A stretch of 64,000 bases of DNA from Turnera subulata (lineage: Eukaryota; Streptophyta; Magnoliopsida; Malpighiales; Passifloraceae), in NCBI GenBank assembly GCA_028386065.3, contig JAKUCV010001933.1:218550-282549 (forward strand). The letters are read 5' to 3'. The notes under the pieces are model-generated. The model did no database searches. It saw nothing but the letters and a program-made list of their open reading frames with translations, and had not been told where the DNA came from. A program made the position numbers and the translations under genes. Below, one piece after another: positions 24,839-43,262 of this stretch (position 1 is the stretch's first letter; each line of letters opens with the position of its first letter).

Positions 24839-27800
24839 ATGAACCTTAATCTTTTAGGGTTCTTGATTTTCTCTCTTGGGTTCTTGACCAGGGTGCAAAC
24901 GAAGACGAGTTCACAGGATGGTACGTATGCTGTTTTTATATGCATGTGTGACTACTACATTAAACAATGCACATTTCTCTTCTTGTTTTGTTTTAAGTTA
25001 TTGATGGAAATATAAACATTTGATTTCACTTTCCTTCCTTTTTCTTGATTTATGTTGTTTGGTCATTAAGATTGATCAATAGGGTATGAAGAGTCTTTTC
25101 TTGTGCTGGAAGTGACCAGAAAGTGAATGTGTTGTATTTCTTTGAAGAGTTTTTTTTTTTTTCTTGAAAAAAAAATGCTACACGCCATAATCTTGTTTAC
25201 AAAGTCTAATTGGATCAATTTTGTTCCCTTCATGAAAGAACGGGACTATAATATTTTGTTGAATTTTAGCATCTTGACGTTTGCTACGTTGCTGTTGCAG
25301 TCTCTGCTCTTAATGTAATGTTTACCAGCTTGAATAATCCTTCATCACAGCTGAATGGATGGAAAGCGAATGGTGGAGACCCTTGTGGTGAATCTTGGGA
25401 AGGGGTTAAATGCTCAGGCTCATCTGTGACTGAAATGTAGTTAGAATTGCTTGCCTCTATATTTTTCCAGAGTTGAGTTCTGGTATAAAGATAGACTGTC
25501 CAAATATCTTCTAACATATACCTTCTTTGTTTCACAAATTTGCAGAAAGTTGTCCGGGTATGGACTCAGCGGATCATTGGGCTACCAGCTATCCAACTTG
25601 AAATCTGTCACTACCTTGTAAATCCCTGCTTCTAAACTGTGGTGAACAATGACTAATTTTCTATTATGAAAGATATAACCCACAGTATTTGTGCTTTTTT
25701 GTCATAGTACAGTGATATGAGCAAGAACAACCTCCAGAATGATGTACCATATCAGCTCCCTCCCAATTTGGATTACCTGTAAGTTCGCAAATCGTTCCTT
25801 TCCATTTAAATAAAAACAATGGAGCAGTAGCTAAACCAGCTATCAAATATTGTGGAAATGAGCCCTTATTATCTACTTAGAAGTACTGGATGCTTCTGAG
25901 TGTATGTTAAAACTGAATTGTTGTCATATCAGTTGTAATTTTGGTTTGGTTTTCCATTAATCTTGTGAGTTCAATGTGCAGAGATCTTTCTAATAACCAA
26001 TTCAGCGGCACCATTCCTTATTCAATCTCACAAATGAAAGGCATCACATACGTGTAAGCAAATTTGATTCTGTTGCCTAAGCTTCTTTAGCAGTTGGCCC
26101 CATTTCTGAATGTTTCAATATTGCAGAAATCTTGCTCACAACCAGCTCAACGGTCAGCTGACTGATATGTTTCAAAACCTTAAGAAACTGAAACAACTGT
26201 AAGTATTTTTCTAACGAAATCTTTGCATTTTTTTACTGTTTCAGGAAAAGTATTAATTCTATTACTTGATTAAGAGACCGTAAGTATCACGATCTAAGAA
26301 CTGATAAGCTGCAAAGGGAAATAGATATGGACTTGCACGTTGTATTTCACAATTTTTTGCTGATATAAACAAAGATGACTTGATTTGTGTTCCTCCTCTA
26401 AAGATGAAGTTGAACATAGATTGACTGCTGCCGTGACTTACAGGGATGTCTCCAACAATAAACTTTCAGGAGAACTGCCAAGGAGTATGGAATCTCTCTC
26501 AAGCCTTGACACATTGTGAGCTACATAAACATTAATCTTGATTAATTTTTCCTTTTGTCTCCTGCTGATGACTGGATACTGATTTGCTCCAGGTATTTGC
26601 AAAACAATCAACTCTCGGGTAAAATAAATGTGCTTGCAGGCCTTCCCCTCAAAGATTTGTAAGTTCAATTGTATCAGTTTCATGTACATATAGAACCAGC
26701 ATGCATTCTCTAATAAGTTCACTGTTTGCATTATAATGTAGCACTTAGTCTGGTGAGACTGAAAAATGGCCTTCAAAATTTTTAATGCATTTGCAATTCT
26801 GGCAGGAATGTTGAAAACAACGAATTTAATGGGTGGATACCAGATGAATTGAAGGACATTGACAACTTACAGTAAGTGTAGTCTAAACTTGTATTTGATT
26901 GAGGGTGTGCAGTTGTTCAGATATGTTCTTCGTCTGACAACCACTATATAATTCTGTGAAGAACTGGAGGAAATTCCTGGTCATCTGGTCCTGCTCCTCC
27001 CCCTCCTCCTGGGGTGAAACCAAAGAAGAAACCACAACAAGAAGGTGGAGGAGGGACCAATTTCTCGCATTGGATTATCATAGCCTTAGTGATTTTGGCT
27101 TCACTGGTGGCGGTGGCCCTCCTGGTTACTGTAATTTTCTCAAGAAAAAGAAGATTTGCACCAACATCCCATTTCTTTGATGAGGAGAAGGGTGGTAGAA
27201 TGTTTACTCCCCGTGCATCACAAGAACTATCCACCGACTCACGTACTGCCTTACGCTCCGATTTCAAAGGTAATCATTTCTTTCCAGCAAGTTTTTCTTC
27301 TCATAGAAACCTTCCTGTAAGTTATGTCTTGAGCTTGTTAGTAGGTATATTTTCAGTGAGCAAAAAATCTTGGCATTTTAATGAAACTCTGCAATATATA
27401 TATGCAAATTTTGAAGTAGTAAAGTTCTTACAATGCATACTTAAGAATGAGTTTTTTGTGGAGAATATAAGTTTCTTTAATGTTACAAGAGCCTGCTTTG
27501 ATCAAAGAAATCTGCTAAAAGTGCTTGCCCCCCCACCCTTATGCCAAAATTGGAGGAGTAAGCTAACATTTCCATCATCATAAGCACAGGCTTCTTGCAT
27601 CCTGTACATGCAGCTACTGATGTCTTAAAATCCCTTAACATTGTCAGTCCATCTCACTTGCACAGTTTTTGTCAGTTATGTTTTGCTTCTAATTAATGAC
27701 TATGATACATTTGTACCAATATAACTTGCTGATGACAGAAAACGAGCCATTATATTCACCGGGTTCAATAGACACAAAGACACTGCAAAAATCTCCTTCC

Positions 27801-29551
27801 AGTGGTTACAAGCCTCCATCTTTCGACTTGGCTCAATCTTTAAATGACAACGAGTTCGCAAGCCGCCTGAATGCAAAAAGAAGCACCTCTGCTCGTGCTG
27901 CTGTTCCTTTCACTTTGACAGAATTGCGGACTGCTACTGATGATTTTTCACCAAGCCAGCTTGTTGGTGAGGGATCCCTTGGTCGTCTATATAAGGCCAA
28001 GTATCCTGATGGGAAGGTATGCTTTAGTTCGTTGCTTAATGTTCCCATAGCATAATCAAGTACCGAGTCCATGCACAGCTTAAACACATACATTCAAATT
28101 TTGACACTCTCTCTAAAATATCAGGTTCTTGCTGTGAAAAAGATTGATTCATCACTTTTCGAAGGAACACGCCCAGAAGAGTTCTCAGACATTGTCAACA
28201 ACATCTCAAAGGTCCACCATCCAAACATTGCGGAACTGGTCGGCTACTGTTCTGAGCAGGGACATAACATATTGGTGTACGAGTATTGCAGGAATGGCTC
28301 ACTTCATGATTTCCTACATGTGTCTGATGATTACAGCAAGCCACTAACTTGGAACACAAGAGTCAGGATTGCTTTAGGCGTGTCCCGGGCTGTCGAGTAA
28401 GTCAATAGAATACAAGCTACACCTCTCTTTTGAGCAAATTACCTAAACCTGAAGAATTTCCTGAGAGGATAGTAGTTAATATCTTACATTATTTACAGTT
28501 CATTGTCTCTCTTTTCATTGGTTAATCTAATTCTTTCATTTTTCAAAATTCAGGTACCTCCATGAAATTTGTTCACCAAGTTTCGTCCACAAGAATATCA
28601 AGTCATCCAACATTTTGCTAGACTTGGACCTTAATCCTCATCTGGGTGACTATGGTTTGGCCAACTTTCACCTTGTTAGTGTCCCTGAACCATCTCCTTC
28701 TCCCTCTATAATTATAACATTGCTGCTTCAATGTTATGTCTATTAGCCACATAACTACTCTCCTTTACTTTCTCCTCTCTTTTTTTCCAGCGAACAAGCC
28801 AGAACCTTGGCGCAGGATATAATGCACCAGAGTGCACCACGCCATCGGCATATACGATGAAGAGCGATGTTTATAGCTTCGGAGTGGTGATGCTGGAGCT
28901 ATTGACTGGTCGGAAACCTCTTGACAAGTAGGTTACACACAATGTTTTTCTTCCTTTATATCTCATTTTTGCTGGCTAGCAGCTATAGTCCCTAGTCTTG
29001 GTGCGTGCTTTCATTAACAGAGATAAATGTAATTGGTTCTTTTTGCAGCTCAAAACCAACATCAGAACAGTGCCTGGTACGATGGGCTACCCCACAGTTG
29101 CATGACCTCGAAGCATTAGATGAGATGGTGGATCCTGCCTTGCGTGGACTATACCCTCCCAAATCAGTCTCTCGTTTTGCAGATGTCATTGCACTCTGTG
29201 TACAAGTAAGTCTAGCAGAAAACTCACAAACAAAAGTCAATCATTATTTTTGATACTAAAAAAGTTTAGGTTGAGCCGAGGGCAAATCACCGGGCTCAAC
29301 GAGCGCGCGTTATTGTTGCATAGACAGTCTAAAGAACGATACATAATTTTATATCAAGAAAATTAATTTTTTTTGGTAAACATCAAGAAAATTAATTAAT
29401 ACTATGTTCATTTTTTTTGTATGGTTAGACGGAGCCTGAGTTTAGGCCACCGATGTCGGAGATTGTGCAAGCACTGATTCGTTTAGCTGAGCGGCCGAGT
29501 ATGAAAGAGGATTTCGGGCATTCTCGTCGGACGGAGGACTCTGACTACTAA
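24839..29551 (+). CDS. SRF4: STRUBBELIG-family leucine-rich receptor pseudokinase, SRF4-like
   Basis: Sixteen exons (first 24839-24920, last 29429-29551) join to 699 residues. Seven small exons of 66-72 bp, all in the same phase, each encode one leucine-rich repeat, the classic LRR exon pattern. In order the protein has a signal peptide, an SUB-type N-terminal domain ([20 protein letters not shown]), six to seven LRRs, a proline-rich stretch ([16 protein letters not shown]), a membrane helix ([20 protein letters not shown]) and a kinase-like domain. The glycine loop is [11 protein letters not shown] and the lysine is in LAVKKID. The catalytic loop reads [10 protein letters not shown] instead of HRD, and DFG is replaced by GDYGLA, so it is probably inactive as a kinase, as known for this family. 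SRF proteins act in cell-surface signalling. The SRF4 name rests on the adjacent START gene, as in Arabidopsis. Confidence 0.9.
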
Positions 29552-30302
29552 GTAGAGTTGATCAAATCTTGGTTGTGTTCTTTTCTTTGATAGTTTGGTC
29601 TTAAGTTTTAGAGGATTAGTGGCCATTTATGTTCTTTTTTATCCGACGAATAGTGGCCATCTTGTTTTAACTCTTTTCTACATCGATCCTCCTCTTTTGA
29701 TTCTATTACCCCCATTTGGTAGGTTTGCTGCCCTTAGAGAAGAATTAGATTCTTTTGTATGGAAAATCAGAACAAAGATGCTTCTTATAATTTCCTTCTG
29801 TTACATTTTAAATTATTGAAAGGTTTTCGAGTGCAATTTTGCCTAGACCGAGACGGATCCAAATTCACACAAGAGAGAATCCGCCCGATTTACAAGTTGG
29901 GCTAAGTTATGGGCTGCAGCCTAGCTGGATCGCCCAAAAGAACAATCAATCCAATTGCATGATTTAATTGGGCTTTAAGATCCAGGAAACTTTTCTTTTT
30001 TTTTTTTTTAATCTGAAGATCCAGGAAACTTTTCTTGTTGTTTCGGGCGGAAAACCTATTTACGGTTGAATGAATAATTATCATTGTTCGATAAACTACT
30101 CATATAAAAACCAGTGTTTGATTCATTAGATTAATATTTTTTTTATACTTCAGGATTTTAGAAATCACTTACTACATCAATCTTTCTTGGTATATGCAAC
30201 AAATCTATCTATATTGGCAGACTTATTTACCAATAGGTGTGCAATTCGAGTAGGATTTAAATTAATAGGGAGAAAAAGCTCTGAATTCCCAATGAGAAAA
30301 AA

Positions 30303-30415
30303 AAAACTTACAACATCAACTCCAAACCACCCTTAATTATATCTATTGAGATCGAACCCTCCATTACTACATCGACTCCAAACCACCCCTAATTATATCT
30401 ATTATCTATTGAGAT
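30303..30415. repeat. Short direct duplication
   Basis: The phrase ACTCCAAACCACCC(T/C)TAATTATATC followed by TATTGAGATC occurs at about 30319 and again at about 30379. Both are preceded by a short AACATCA/ACATCG motif, so the unit is about 60 bases with small indels. Confidence 0.6.
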
Positions 30416-30732
30416 CTTCCATAACCCTTTTAAAAACTAATTTAAAGGAGATGCTAGTAGTGCTGGCCATTTTAGAATATTTTCCAAAAACATAATTCCC
30501 ATTAAAAAATAACTAAAACCTGAAAAAATTAGATTGTCAAAAAAAAGGAGATATTTCCTTCATTACGGAGAAGTGGCTCGAGAAAAACATGAGGATGACC
30601 CGCGACCACGTTTTTGCGCCTTGTACGAAAGTAACGCATGCATGTCCCCTTTCTAATTTCACACCTTGAGAGAAGAACATTCAACCGAAATCACACAGGA
30701 AAATGTCATTATTAGCTCAAAATTAAAACCTG

Positions 30733-30910
30733 GATTGGTCCATGTCATAATCACTTAATTTCGCTTAGGCGAGGTTTCGTGTTTGAGTTTTTGTCTATGC
30801 ATACAATTTTTATTGGGAGACTCACCAACTATATCTAGGTACGCGATCCAGATCGAATCTGGATTAGTCGGGATAAAACTGCGAATATGGTCGGAATGAT
30901 GAACCAAATG
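30733..30910 (+). mobile_element. SINE-like element, longest copy of the dispersed family
   Basis: The left part (TTCGCTTAGGCGAGGTTTCG, then TGTTTGAGT) resembles a decayed pol III B box and matches a fragment at about 44936-44990. The right part (CGATCCAGATCGAATCTGGATTAGTCGGG) is the core found at four other places. This copy joins the two parts, with TTTATTGGGAGACTCACC between them. No clear target duplication was found. Confidence 0.45.
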
Positions 30911-33324
30911 AAAGATGGAAAGATATCATTATTGTGTGAATATAACTTTTGACTAATTTTTAGTAATGCATCCTTTCAGTTCGCTGATCCACGCCACGCG
31001 TACAAGCTTTGTTTTCTGATTTCTGTTGTCTTGATGTTTTCCTTCCGGCTTCCGCGAAGTGTGAGGCATGAAATACAACAAAATAAGTATAGAATATTAC
31101 CCCTGATTCTATATATATAAGTATAACCATGATACTAATTACTTTGTTTGGAATTGCAAGTATATGACTGGCTTAAAAGTTTGTTCATTTCTGATGGTTA
31201 CTTAAGTTTATGTCTTTCATTTCTTTGTCTATTTTAATTCCTTGTGGATTTTTTTTCTCCTTTTCATTTAAGTTGAGGGGATATTTTCAATTCAGAGTCA
31301 GATTGGAGATGTGATATGTGATCGGACTTGTGAAATCTAAGTAACTAAACCAAAATTAGGTGACATTTGGCTTATCATATGTTTACCTCCATATTGGTGT
31401 TGGTGCCTTTGCTGTTCTGTTAACGCTTCCATTCGTTACTTAATTGACTGGTATTCATTCATTAAGAACATTTATTGGCAATGGCAGGTTGCGGCACAAC
31501 TTTTGCGGCTATTAAAGTAAGGAGTCGACATGACATGGTCGATAAAATAGTACTGTAGTGTAATCCTCTTGTCGCTCAGATAACCTAACATAGTATCTAA
31601 GAGTATTTCCGTCAATACAGGACTAATCTTTCCCCGACTTCGATTGGCACTTATTAAAATAGACATCCTACCACCATTACAAATCGGTAAGTTCTTGGAT
31701 GGAATAGTGAGGATATTTGGTCAACCATTGTTGAAGTGTGAAGCATGAAATTAGTGCAAAACACGAAAAAACCTAGTCGTAAATCAGCAATACAATCGGT
31801 AAAGCTAAGGGACCCAGCAAAATGCTTTTGGGATTTAATTCACAATACTCATGTTCCATGTTTTGGTTTGGTGGGAGGCAATAACTATATAATAATCTAC
31901 AATGTAATCTTTTACAGTGTATATTGTCACTTTCGAATCTTTCAGGGGCAATGGGTATGTCAGTTGTTTGATTAAGTTGCCTTCTGGAATAATCCTATTA
32001 GCTTTTCTATGAGATATTAAATATTAATTGATGGAGGTGAAATCACCACTAACAATACAATTTCTATGCATCCACCTAATTAAGACAAAATCTAAATCTT
32101 AAGATTTAGGACTAATACATTATACAGGAAACTTTATCATTATACCTAATATTGAATGAAACTAATGATACTCCAAAAGGACTGTAACTGGGTTGATAAG
32201 TACCAGAAGTAGAGTCAACTAAGCAGGATGAGAAAAAGGAAGAAGAACAATGTTTTTAAGAAAAAGAAAAAAAGGGGGCATATCTGTTGACCCTCAGATT
32301 CGTGTAGAAGACAGAAGAGTCATCAGAATATGAAACTTGACCAGAAAACAACTAAAATGTCATTAATTTGGAGTCAACCGGATCATACCTACCAAATTAA
32401 TATGGGTGGAGCTGTAAAAAAGCCCAAAAACACTCTTCATGTTTGTCAAAATTGTTCAATCCACCCCTATGTTTCAAATTCGTTCAATTCAGTTTTTGTA
32501 TTTGCATTTGCATAGGTGCCAATTGACTCAACAGAGCTCCAAATAAAAAAAAAATGCTTGAAGTCGTTGAGGAATTACTCAATATTGTTGTAATAATTGC
32601 AGATGATGCATGTGTGTATAGAAAATCAAGTAGAGCCTGTCAATCATAAACACAAATCTGGACACAAATTATTACTAATTTGAAGAGTTAATTTTCATGA
32701 TATATAGCATGCCAATAATGGTATTACTAGTTGGTGAAAATACACATATATAGCATTTCAATTTCTTAATATCTACGGTGTACTATGATGGATGGATACG
32801 GGAAAACTCATGCCTCCTAGAGGAAAGGACTTGACAACTACTAGTATAAAATAATAAATGACTTTCAAGATTTGCTTCTGTCCCTGCCAGCAAGTTAAAG
32901 TGATGGGATTAATTATAAGAAATAATGTATATGGGCATGGCAGGTACCTACTTATGGAGTGGTCTCCTGCCAAGTTAAGTTACTGCCTGCCTATATATAC
33001 ACATGGAGTGCTCTTCTGCCAAAGTTCATTTACGCATATATATCTTCTTTATTACAGTTTCTTCAACATTATGGTTCTTGGCCTAATTAATCTCTTTGCC
33101 GATCTGCGTTCACTCCCAAATTAACAACCAAATGTTCATTGACTTAGGCCCCAACTGAGGAATTTAATTTCACCTACCAAACACTCTCTAGTGCAAGTCT
33201 CAATGAGAGCACCATACCATAATAATACCAATTGACTTCTCCCTTCCTAGTCCAACAATTTACTAATTAATGCTGCGAAATTGGCACCGAATTTGTTGAC
33301 TGTGGTGGCCCTTCTCCCCTTAGC

Positions 33325-33747
33325 TATAAATTACCTGTGGCTTTTCTTTGGTGTTGGATCATCACATCGTGAATATCCAGAAGCTCTGGAATTTCTCTCA
33401 GAGTACTCCAGACTGCACACTAGCAGGTAATCTTTGTGTGGAGTAGTTTTTGGTAGTAGTCATTTAATTAAATTAAAACCCCCTCTCGTACGTCTTGAAG
33501 TGCTCAATTAATTAATATTGTACTGCATGCAAGCCCAAAAATGGTTACAAATATGCTCAGAGAAACTCGTTTGGACCACCTTATATTATTAGTAGTATTA
33601 GAATTCTGATGGATTGATTTCTTTCTCTGCTTCACTTCCCCATCCCACAACTATAAAATTCTGGACCACGCATTAATGTTGCGGCTCCTATATGCTTCTC
33701 TTGTCATTATCGGTTTTGCTTTCTTTTTTTTGTTTAGCTTACTGTAG
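33325..33747 (+). promoter_or_regulatory. Cyclase 1 core promoter, leader exon and leader intron
   Basis: A TATAAA box lies at 33325-33330. A leader exon probably runs from about 33355 to a donor at 33426 (CTAGCAG|GTAATC), followed by an intron to the acceptor at 33747 (TTACTGTAG). The remaining leader carries the ATG at 33831. Cyclase 2 has the same arrangement, so the leader intron is probably shared by descent. Confidence 0.5.
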
Positions 33748-33830
33748 TGAGCAAAGTGCAAAACAGGAGTACGTTTGTTTCTGGTTGGAGGGAGTGACCT
33801 TTATTACGTAAAAAGATAAAGAAAGAAAAG

Positions 33831-38889
<5,059 letters not shown>

Positions 38890-41800
38890 GCCCAATAGGG
38901 AAACTAACCTTGATTCTATATTGATTCAAGCAAAGTTACTACACTACACATAGTTATACATAGATGGATGTTCTAATCGCATCTCCATACAATAGCTTTG
39001 TTGTTTAGCTTACAGAAAAATGTAAGAATGTCAAAAAAAAAAAAATACCATCACTAGAAAATAGCATCAAAAAACTAGAAAATAGCATAATTATTTTTTC
39101 CATCAATAGAAAGGAGCATAATGCGGCACCGATATCTTGTATTCCTCATCAGTCAAGCAATATGTTGCCTTGGATTATTGTCAACTAAGCAACAAAATTA
39201 CTCGGTTTCCATCTCCATTCCGATTCCAAATGATACCAAACATATAAAAGATTTCCATGTCTCTATTTTATTGATTTAATGAAATATAAAACAAATGGGT
39301 TCCAGAGTGAAGAAAAATATCTAGTGTAAGACTGTTTTGAACTATAACACAGGAAAACAGTATTATGGTCCTCATTTCAACCCAAAAAAAAATACTTTGT
39401 TATTGGGTTTGGCTTGTTGAAAAACATATACGTTTGATGCATTCAATCAGGTCATATTAGTCATAATTACATTTAAAGATATGCTCACCTGTAGTCGGAG
39501 ATAACTATATATTTGGGACCCAATACAAACACAAGATAACATATTATAAACAATTATTGGCATAATTATATACACATATCAAAGGCAAGATCAAAGCAAG
39601 AGATTGCCTGGAATTAATTGCCGAATATAATGGTTGTTACTAGTAACTTGATTGGATAATATTGGCGGACAAATCATGCACTTCGTTATGACTTGTATTT
39701 GTTGTTTATTAGTAAATTAATTGCGACTTAATTAGCAATGCTATGCTATGCTACCTTTTCCCCTCTTCAATACATCAACCAATGGGTTTACTTAAAAAAA
39801 AAAAAGTATCAATCAATACGTTTGACAGTGACAATAAGGCTAAAAAAAATATCCACAGCGTTCTTTTCTTTCTTTCTTTCTTTTTTTTTTTCTGCACAGC
39901 TAGGAAGTGTTGAATTTAGGAAACTCAATGATGAACAAGAAGATACCGATGTATCCATTTTTTCCCGTCAAAAAAATCTGGATATAGTTGTGGTGGCAAA
40001 GCACAGTTAGAAACAAGAATAGGTGCACCATTAAAATTCAACCTACTACTCGCATGGGATTAATGATGCCCGGCCAATCTTTAATGTACTTAACTACTAA
40101 CTCCATAACAAATGTCAATTTGTCAGTGCCATGCTCATGAATGTTTGTAGCTGAATAATTAACCCTCTAGTCAAGATGTCTGTGACTGTGAAATAATCAA
40201 TCAAGTCCCGAGATTGCTTATGATTTCAGTTTTGGGGAATGCTGTTCACAAAAAAAAATGTATATATATTTATGTACTTTGGGAATGCAAATATTCGCCA
40301 GCAATTTACTATAATGATTTCAGATTTCAGTTTTTATTTATTTAGTTATTTTTATTCAGATTAATGTAATATACCCTGTAAGTTCAATTTTTTATATTAG
40401 TGCCTCTGCCTCTGACGACGGATTTCTTATATGTACCTATTCACAACCACGATTACCATACAACAAGAGGGCCAAAGATTATTTCCTGTATTCCGGAAAA
40501 AAGTTACTTGTAATGAGACAAAAAAAAAAAATACAAATATTTGTGGTTTTGGTGAAGATTTTTCGTGAAGTTGTACGTTTAGTTTAGTAGTATATATACA
40601 GTACTCCCTAGTTGTAAACTTATTTAAAAGATAATTTTTTTTGAAGATTTTTCGTGAAGTTGTACGTTTAGTTTAGTAGTATATATACAGTACTCCCTAG
40701 TTGTAAACTTATTTAAAAGATAATTTTTTTTTAAAAAAAATTAAGAAGATAAAGAAAAAAATATCTTAATTAATTTCCTGTTTTATCTTGAACAGAAAAA
40801 GAAGAAGAAAAAGCCGAAAAGGTAAATTCTTCCATTGCATTTTGCAACCCGGAGATTATATCACTGCGTTAATTTAATTTTTTCTAGAATGTAAAGAGAT
40901 GAAAGTTTTGGTTTGGATTTGTTTGTTCTGTAGCTTTGCTTATGGGTAACGTACGGATAAAAGGTTCCTCCACATATCACAATGACTTTATAAATCAAGA
41001 TTTTAGCTGATCATACCTTAGACAATGACTTGTTCTTTGACATATTATTCATATATATTAATTTTAAGGCACATCTCACAAAAAGATAGAATAATATTGT
41101 ACTATATCTTCGTTAACAAGTTGCTAGGATGTGATCTAAATATAATCAGCAGCTCATTGGGGCAGGAAAGTTGACTTTGATCTTACTTCCTTGTATACTC
41201 TTTTAAAACCATTTTTTAAAACACTTTTAAAGGACCGGCATATGTGTGTGTTCCATTTCTTTACATGGTATGGTCCCAAACTTTTCCAAGGAATAAAATA
41301 TCTTTCTTCATAGTAATAAAATAACCTATTTAAAAAGAAACATAGTAGTTTTTTTTTCCTGATAGAAAAAACATATATAGTAGTTTTTGACTCGGTATAT
41401 AATATTATAATATTCTTTTATCTGAACAATCAATATGAGTCCTATCATTTCTAAAGGGATAATAATATATATTCTAAAACAGTCATGTGCCTGTAAAAAT
41501 GTCACCGAGAAGTAACTTTGTAATTGCAGAATCATATTTTTAAATCGTATACTCATTAAGGAATACTTTGACAACCGTGTAATACTCAAAACTTTTGATT
41601 TCTAAGTTAATGAGTAACGATCATCAACACTAAAATTAACAACAACGCAGAAAATGTTCGAACAATATACCCTACCTACCTAGTTTTTGAAATATTCCAC
41701 ATTATGAACCGATCATACACATTGGCGAGTAGCTAGCAGCACTACATCAAATAGTCTTTTCCCACTTCACAAAACAGTTCTCAAGATCATATAGCTAGCG

Positions 41801-42092
41801 TTTGTAATCCTAGATAGGGTAAAATTGTCGTCGAGAGTGGCAGGGCAAATATGAGATCATCCAGGGAGGCGGACTTTCTATTTTTGTGGAGAAGGTGGCA
41901 TGAAGCCTATATTAGATCAGTAATCAAGAATAACACCGGAGTAGGATATCCCTACCGATTCCTGCATAAGCAGTGAAAAATACTCCTATGGGGGAGACAA
42001 GATCCGGATAACCAACATCTAAAGTGTGTCCAACATCCAGGGAGGGGGGGGTCTTGTTGTTCTCAAGATGACGCCACAAACGAGCCCCATAA
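38890..42092. other. Intergenic region between the cyclases (left part)
   Basis: AT-rich with many A and T runs; no gene or cyclase pseudogene fragment is seen. It includes a perfect 89-bp tandem duplication at 40554-40731 and TTTC simple repeats near 39865-39890. Confidence 0.5.
40554..40731. repeat. Perfect 89-bp tandem duplication
   Basis: Two head-to-tail copies, 40554-40642 and 40643-40731, start GAAGATTTTTCGTGAAG and end with the T run after AAAAGATAA. I see no differences between them, so the duplication is recent or is an assembly artefact. Confidence 0.9.
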
Positions 42093-42102
42093 ATTAAATA
42101 AA

Positions 42103-42601
42103 GGGTCAATCATATTTTTATCCTTGTGTTTATTCATTTGGACTTTTTTCATCCTCGTATTACAAAATGGATTCATCCCTGTGTTAATTTTTTGGGATAT
42201 TTTTTATTTTTTTCAATTTTCTAAAAAGAAAATAATGACGTGTCAATTAAAAAAACTAACACATTAGCTATCTGGGCCCAAATTTAATTTGAAAACACCC
42301 AGCCCAAAACCCACAGGCAAAAACGGATTGGATGGTGTGATTTGAGTTGCGTATTTTTAGTTTAATGTAGGCCCAGATAGCTGACATGTCAGGTTTTTGA
42401 TTGACATGTCAGCATTTTCTTTTCGGAAAATCGGGAAAAAATAGGATGAAAAATGTCCATTTTGCATATTTTGGATGCACAATAAACACAGGGATGAAAA
42501 TATCCCGAAAAATTAACACAGGGATGAAAAATGTCCAGTTTGTAACACAATAATGAAAAATACCCAAAAGGATAAACAAAGATCAAAAATATGATTGACC
42601 C
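42103..42601. mobile_element. Foldback MITE (Mutator-like) with 10-bp target duplication
   Basis: The 499-bp element starts GGGTCAATCATATTTTT and ends with its exact inverse. The imperfect inverted arms extend over at least 110 bases, and the centre is also largely palindromic (CTATCTGGGCCCAAAT against TAGGCCCAGATAG). The element is flanked on both sides by the perfect direct repeat ATTAAATAAA (42093-42102 and 42602-42611). Long inverted repeats with a 9-11 bp duplication point to the Mutator superfamily. No transposase is encoded, so it is non-autonomous. Confidence 0.88.
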
Positions 42602-42611
42602 ATTAAATAAA

Positions 42612-43246
42612 AGGGGTTGGGTTTCACCACCATTTGCATATTTTATATTAAAGCTAAGCTAGGAGTCACTGTGTTTATTGTGCATCCAAGAAATGGTCGC
42701 TCCGGTGATCCTTGCATTTATTTTCTTTTGATGAAGATCCTTGCATTTAGAACAAAAGATACAGAGTCCCTGCATTTAGAACAGAAAGGCACACACACTT
42801 TCTACTTTTGTTATAATTCCTTGCCTGGAAAGGAAATTCTGTCTGTATTCCCACAGAGCACCCAATTATTTCGTGTGCGTGTGTTTTTTTTCTTAGAATA
42901 GACCAGGTGTGTATTCAACATCAAACTAAAGAAAAGAAAAGAAAAATAAGAGAAGAGAAAAGAAAAATAAATAAATAAAAGAAGTTGATCTTGTCAAATG
43001 TCAACCGTGACCAAATTTACTGCGACCCTTACATTAATTGTTTGATGTTTAGCATTAAAATACAGTTGCCAACAAGACGATATTCTCTTCTTGACCAATT
43101 CTGTTCAAAAGAAAGAGAGAGCGGAGGTAAAAGAATGTTTTTAACTATTTTCGTCTGACCCATGCAGGTGCATAATTTATTGCCACCAAGTCGCAAGTTC
43201 CTACCGTATCAAGTTTTCTAGATTATATATTTTTATAAATTAGCCT
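42612..43246. other. Intergenic stretch
   Basis: Nothing recognised apart from A/G-rich simple sequence (GAAAAGAAAAG type) at about 42925-42985. Confidence 0.4.
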
Positions 43247-43262
43247 ATAAACTATGCAATTA

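Larger units (their letters stand above)
29552..33323. other. Intergenic region with repeats
   Basis: This 3.8-kb AT-rich stretch has no gene I can support. It contains a short tandem duplication at 30303-30415, a SINE-like copy at about 30733-30910, and long stretches with no recognisable content (31000-33300). The right end is the promoter of the first cyclase. Confidence 0.5.
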
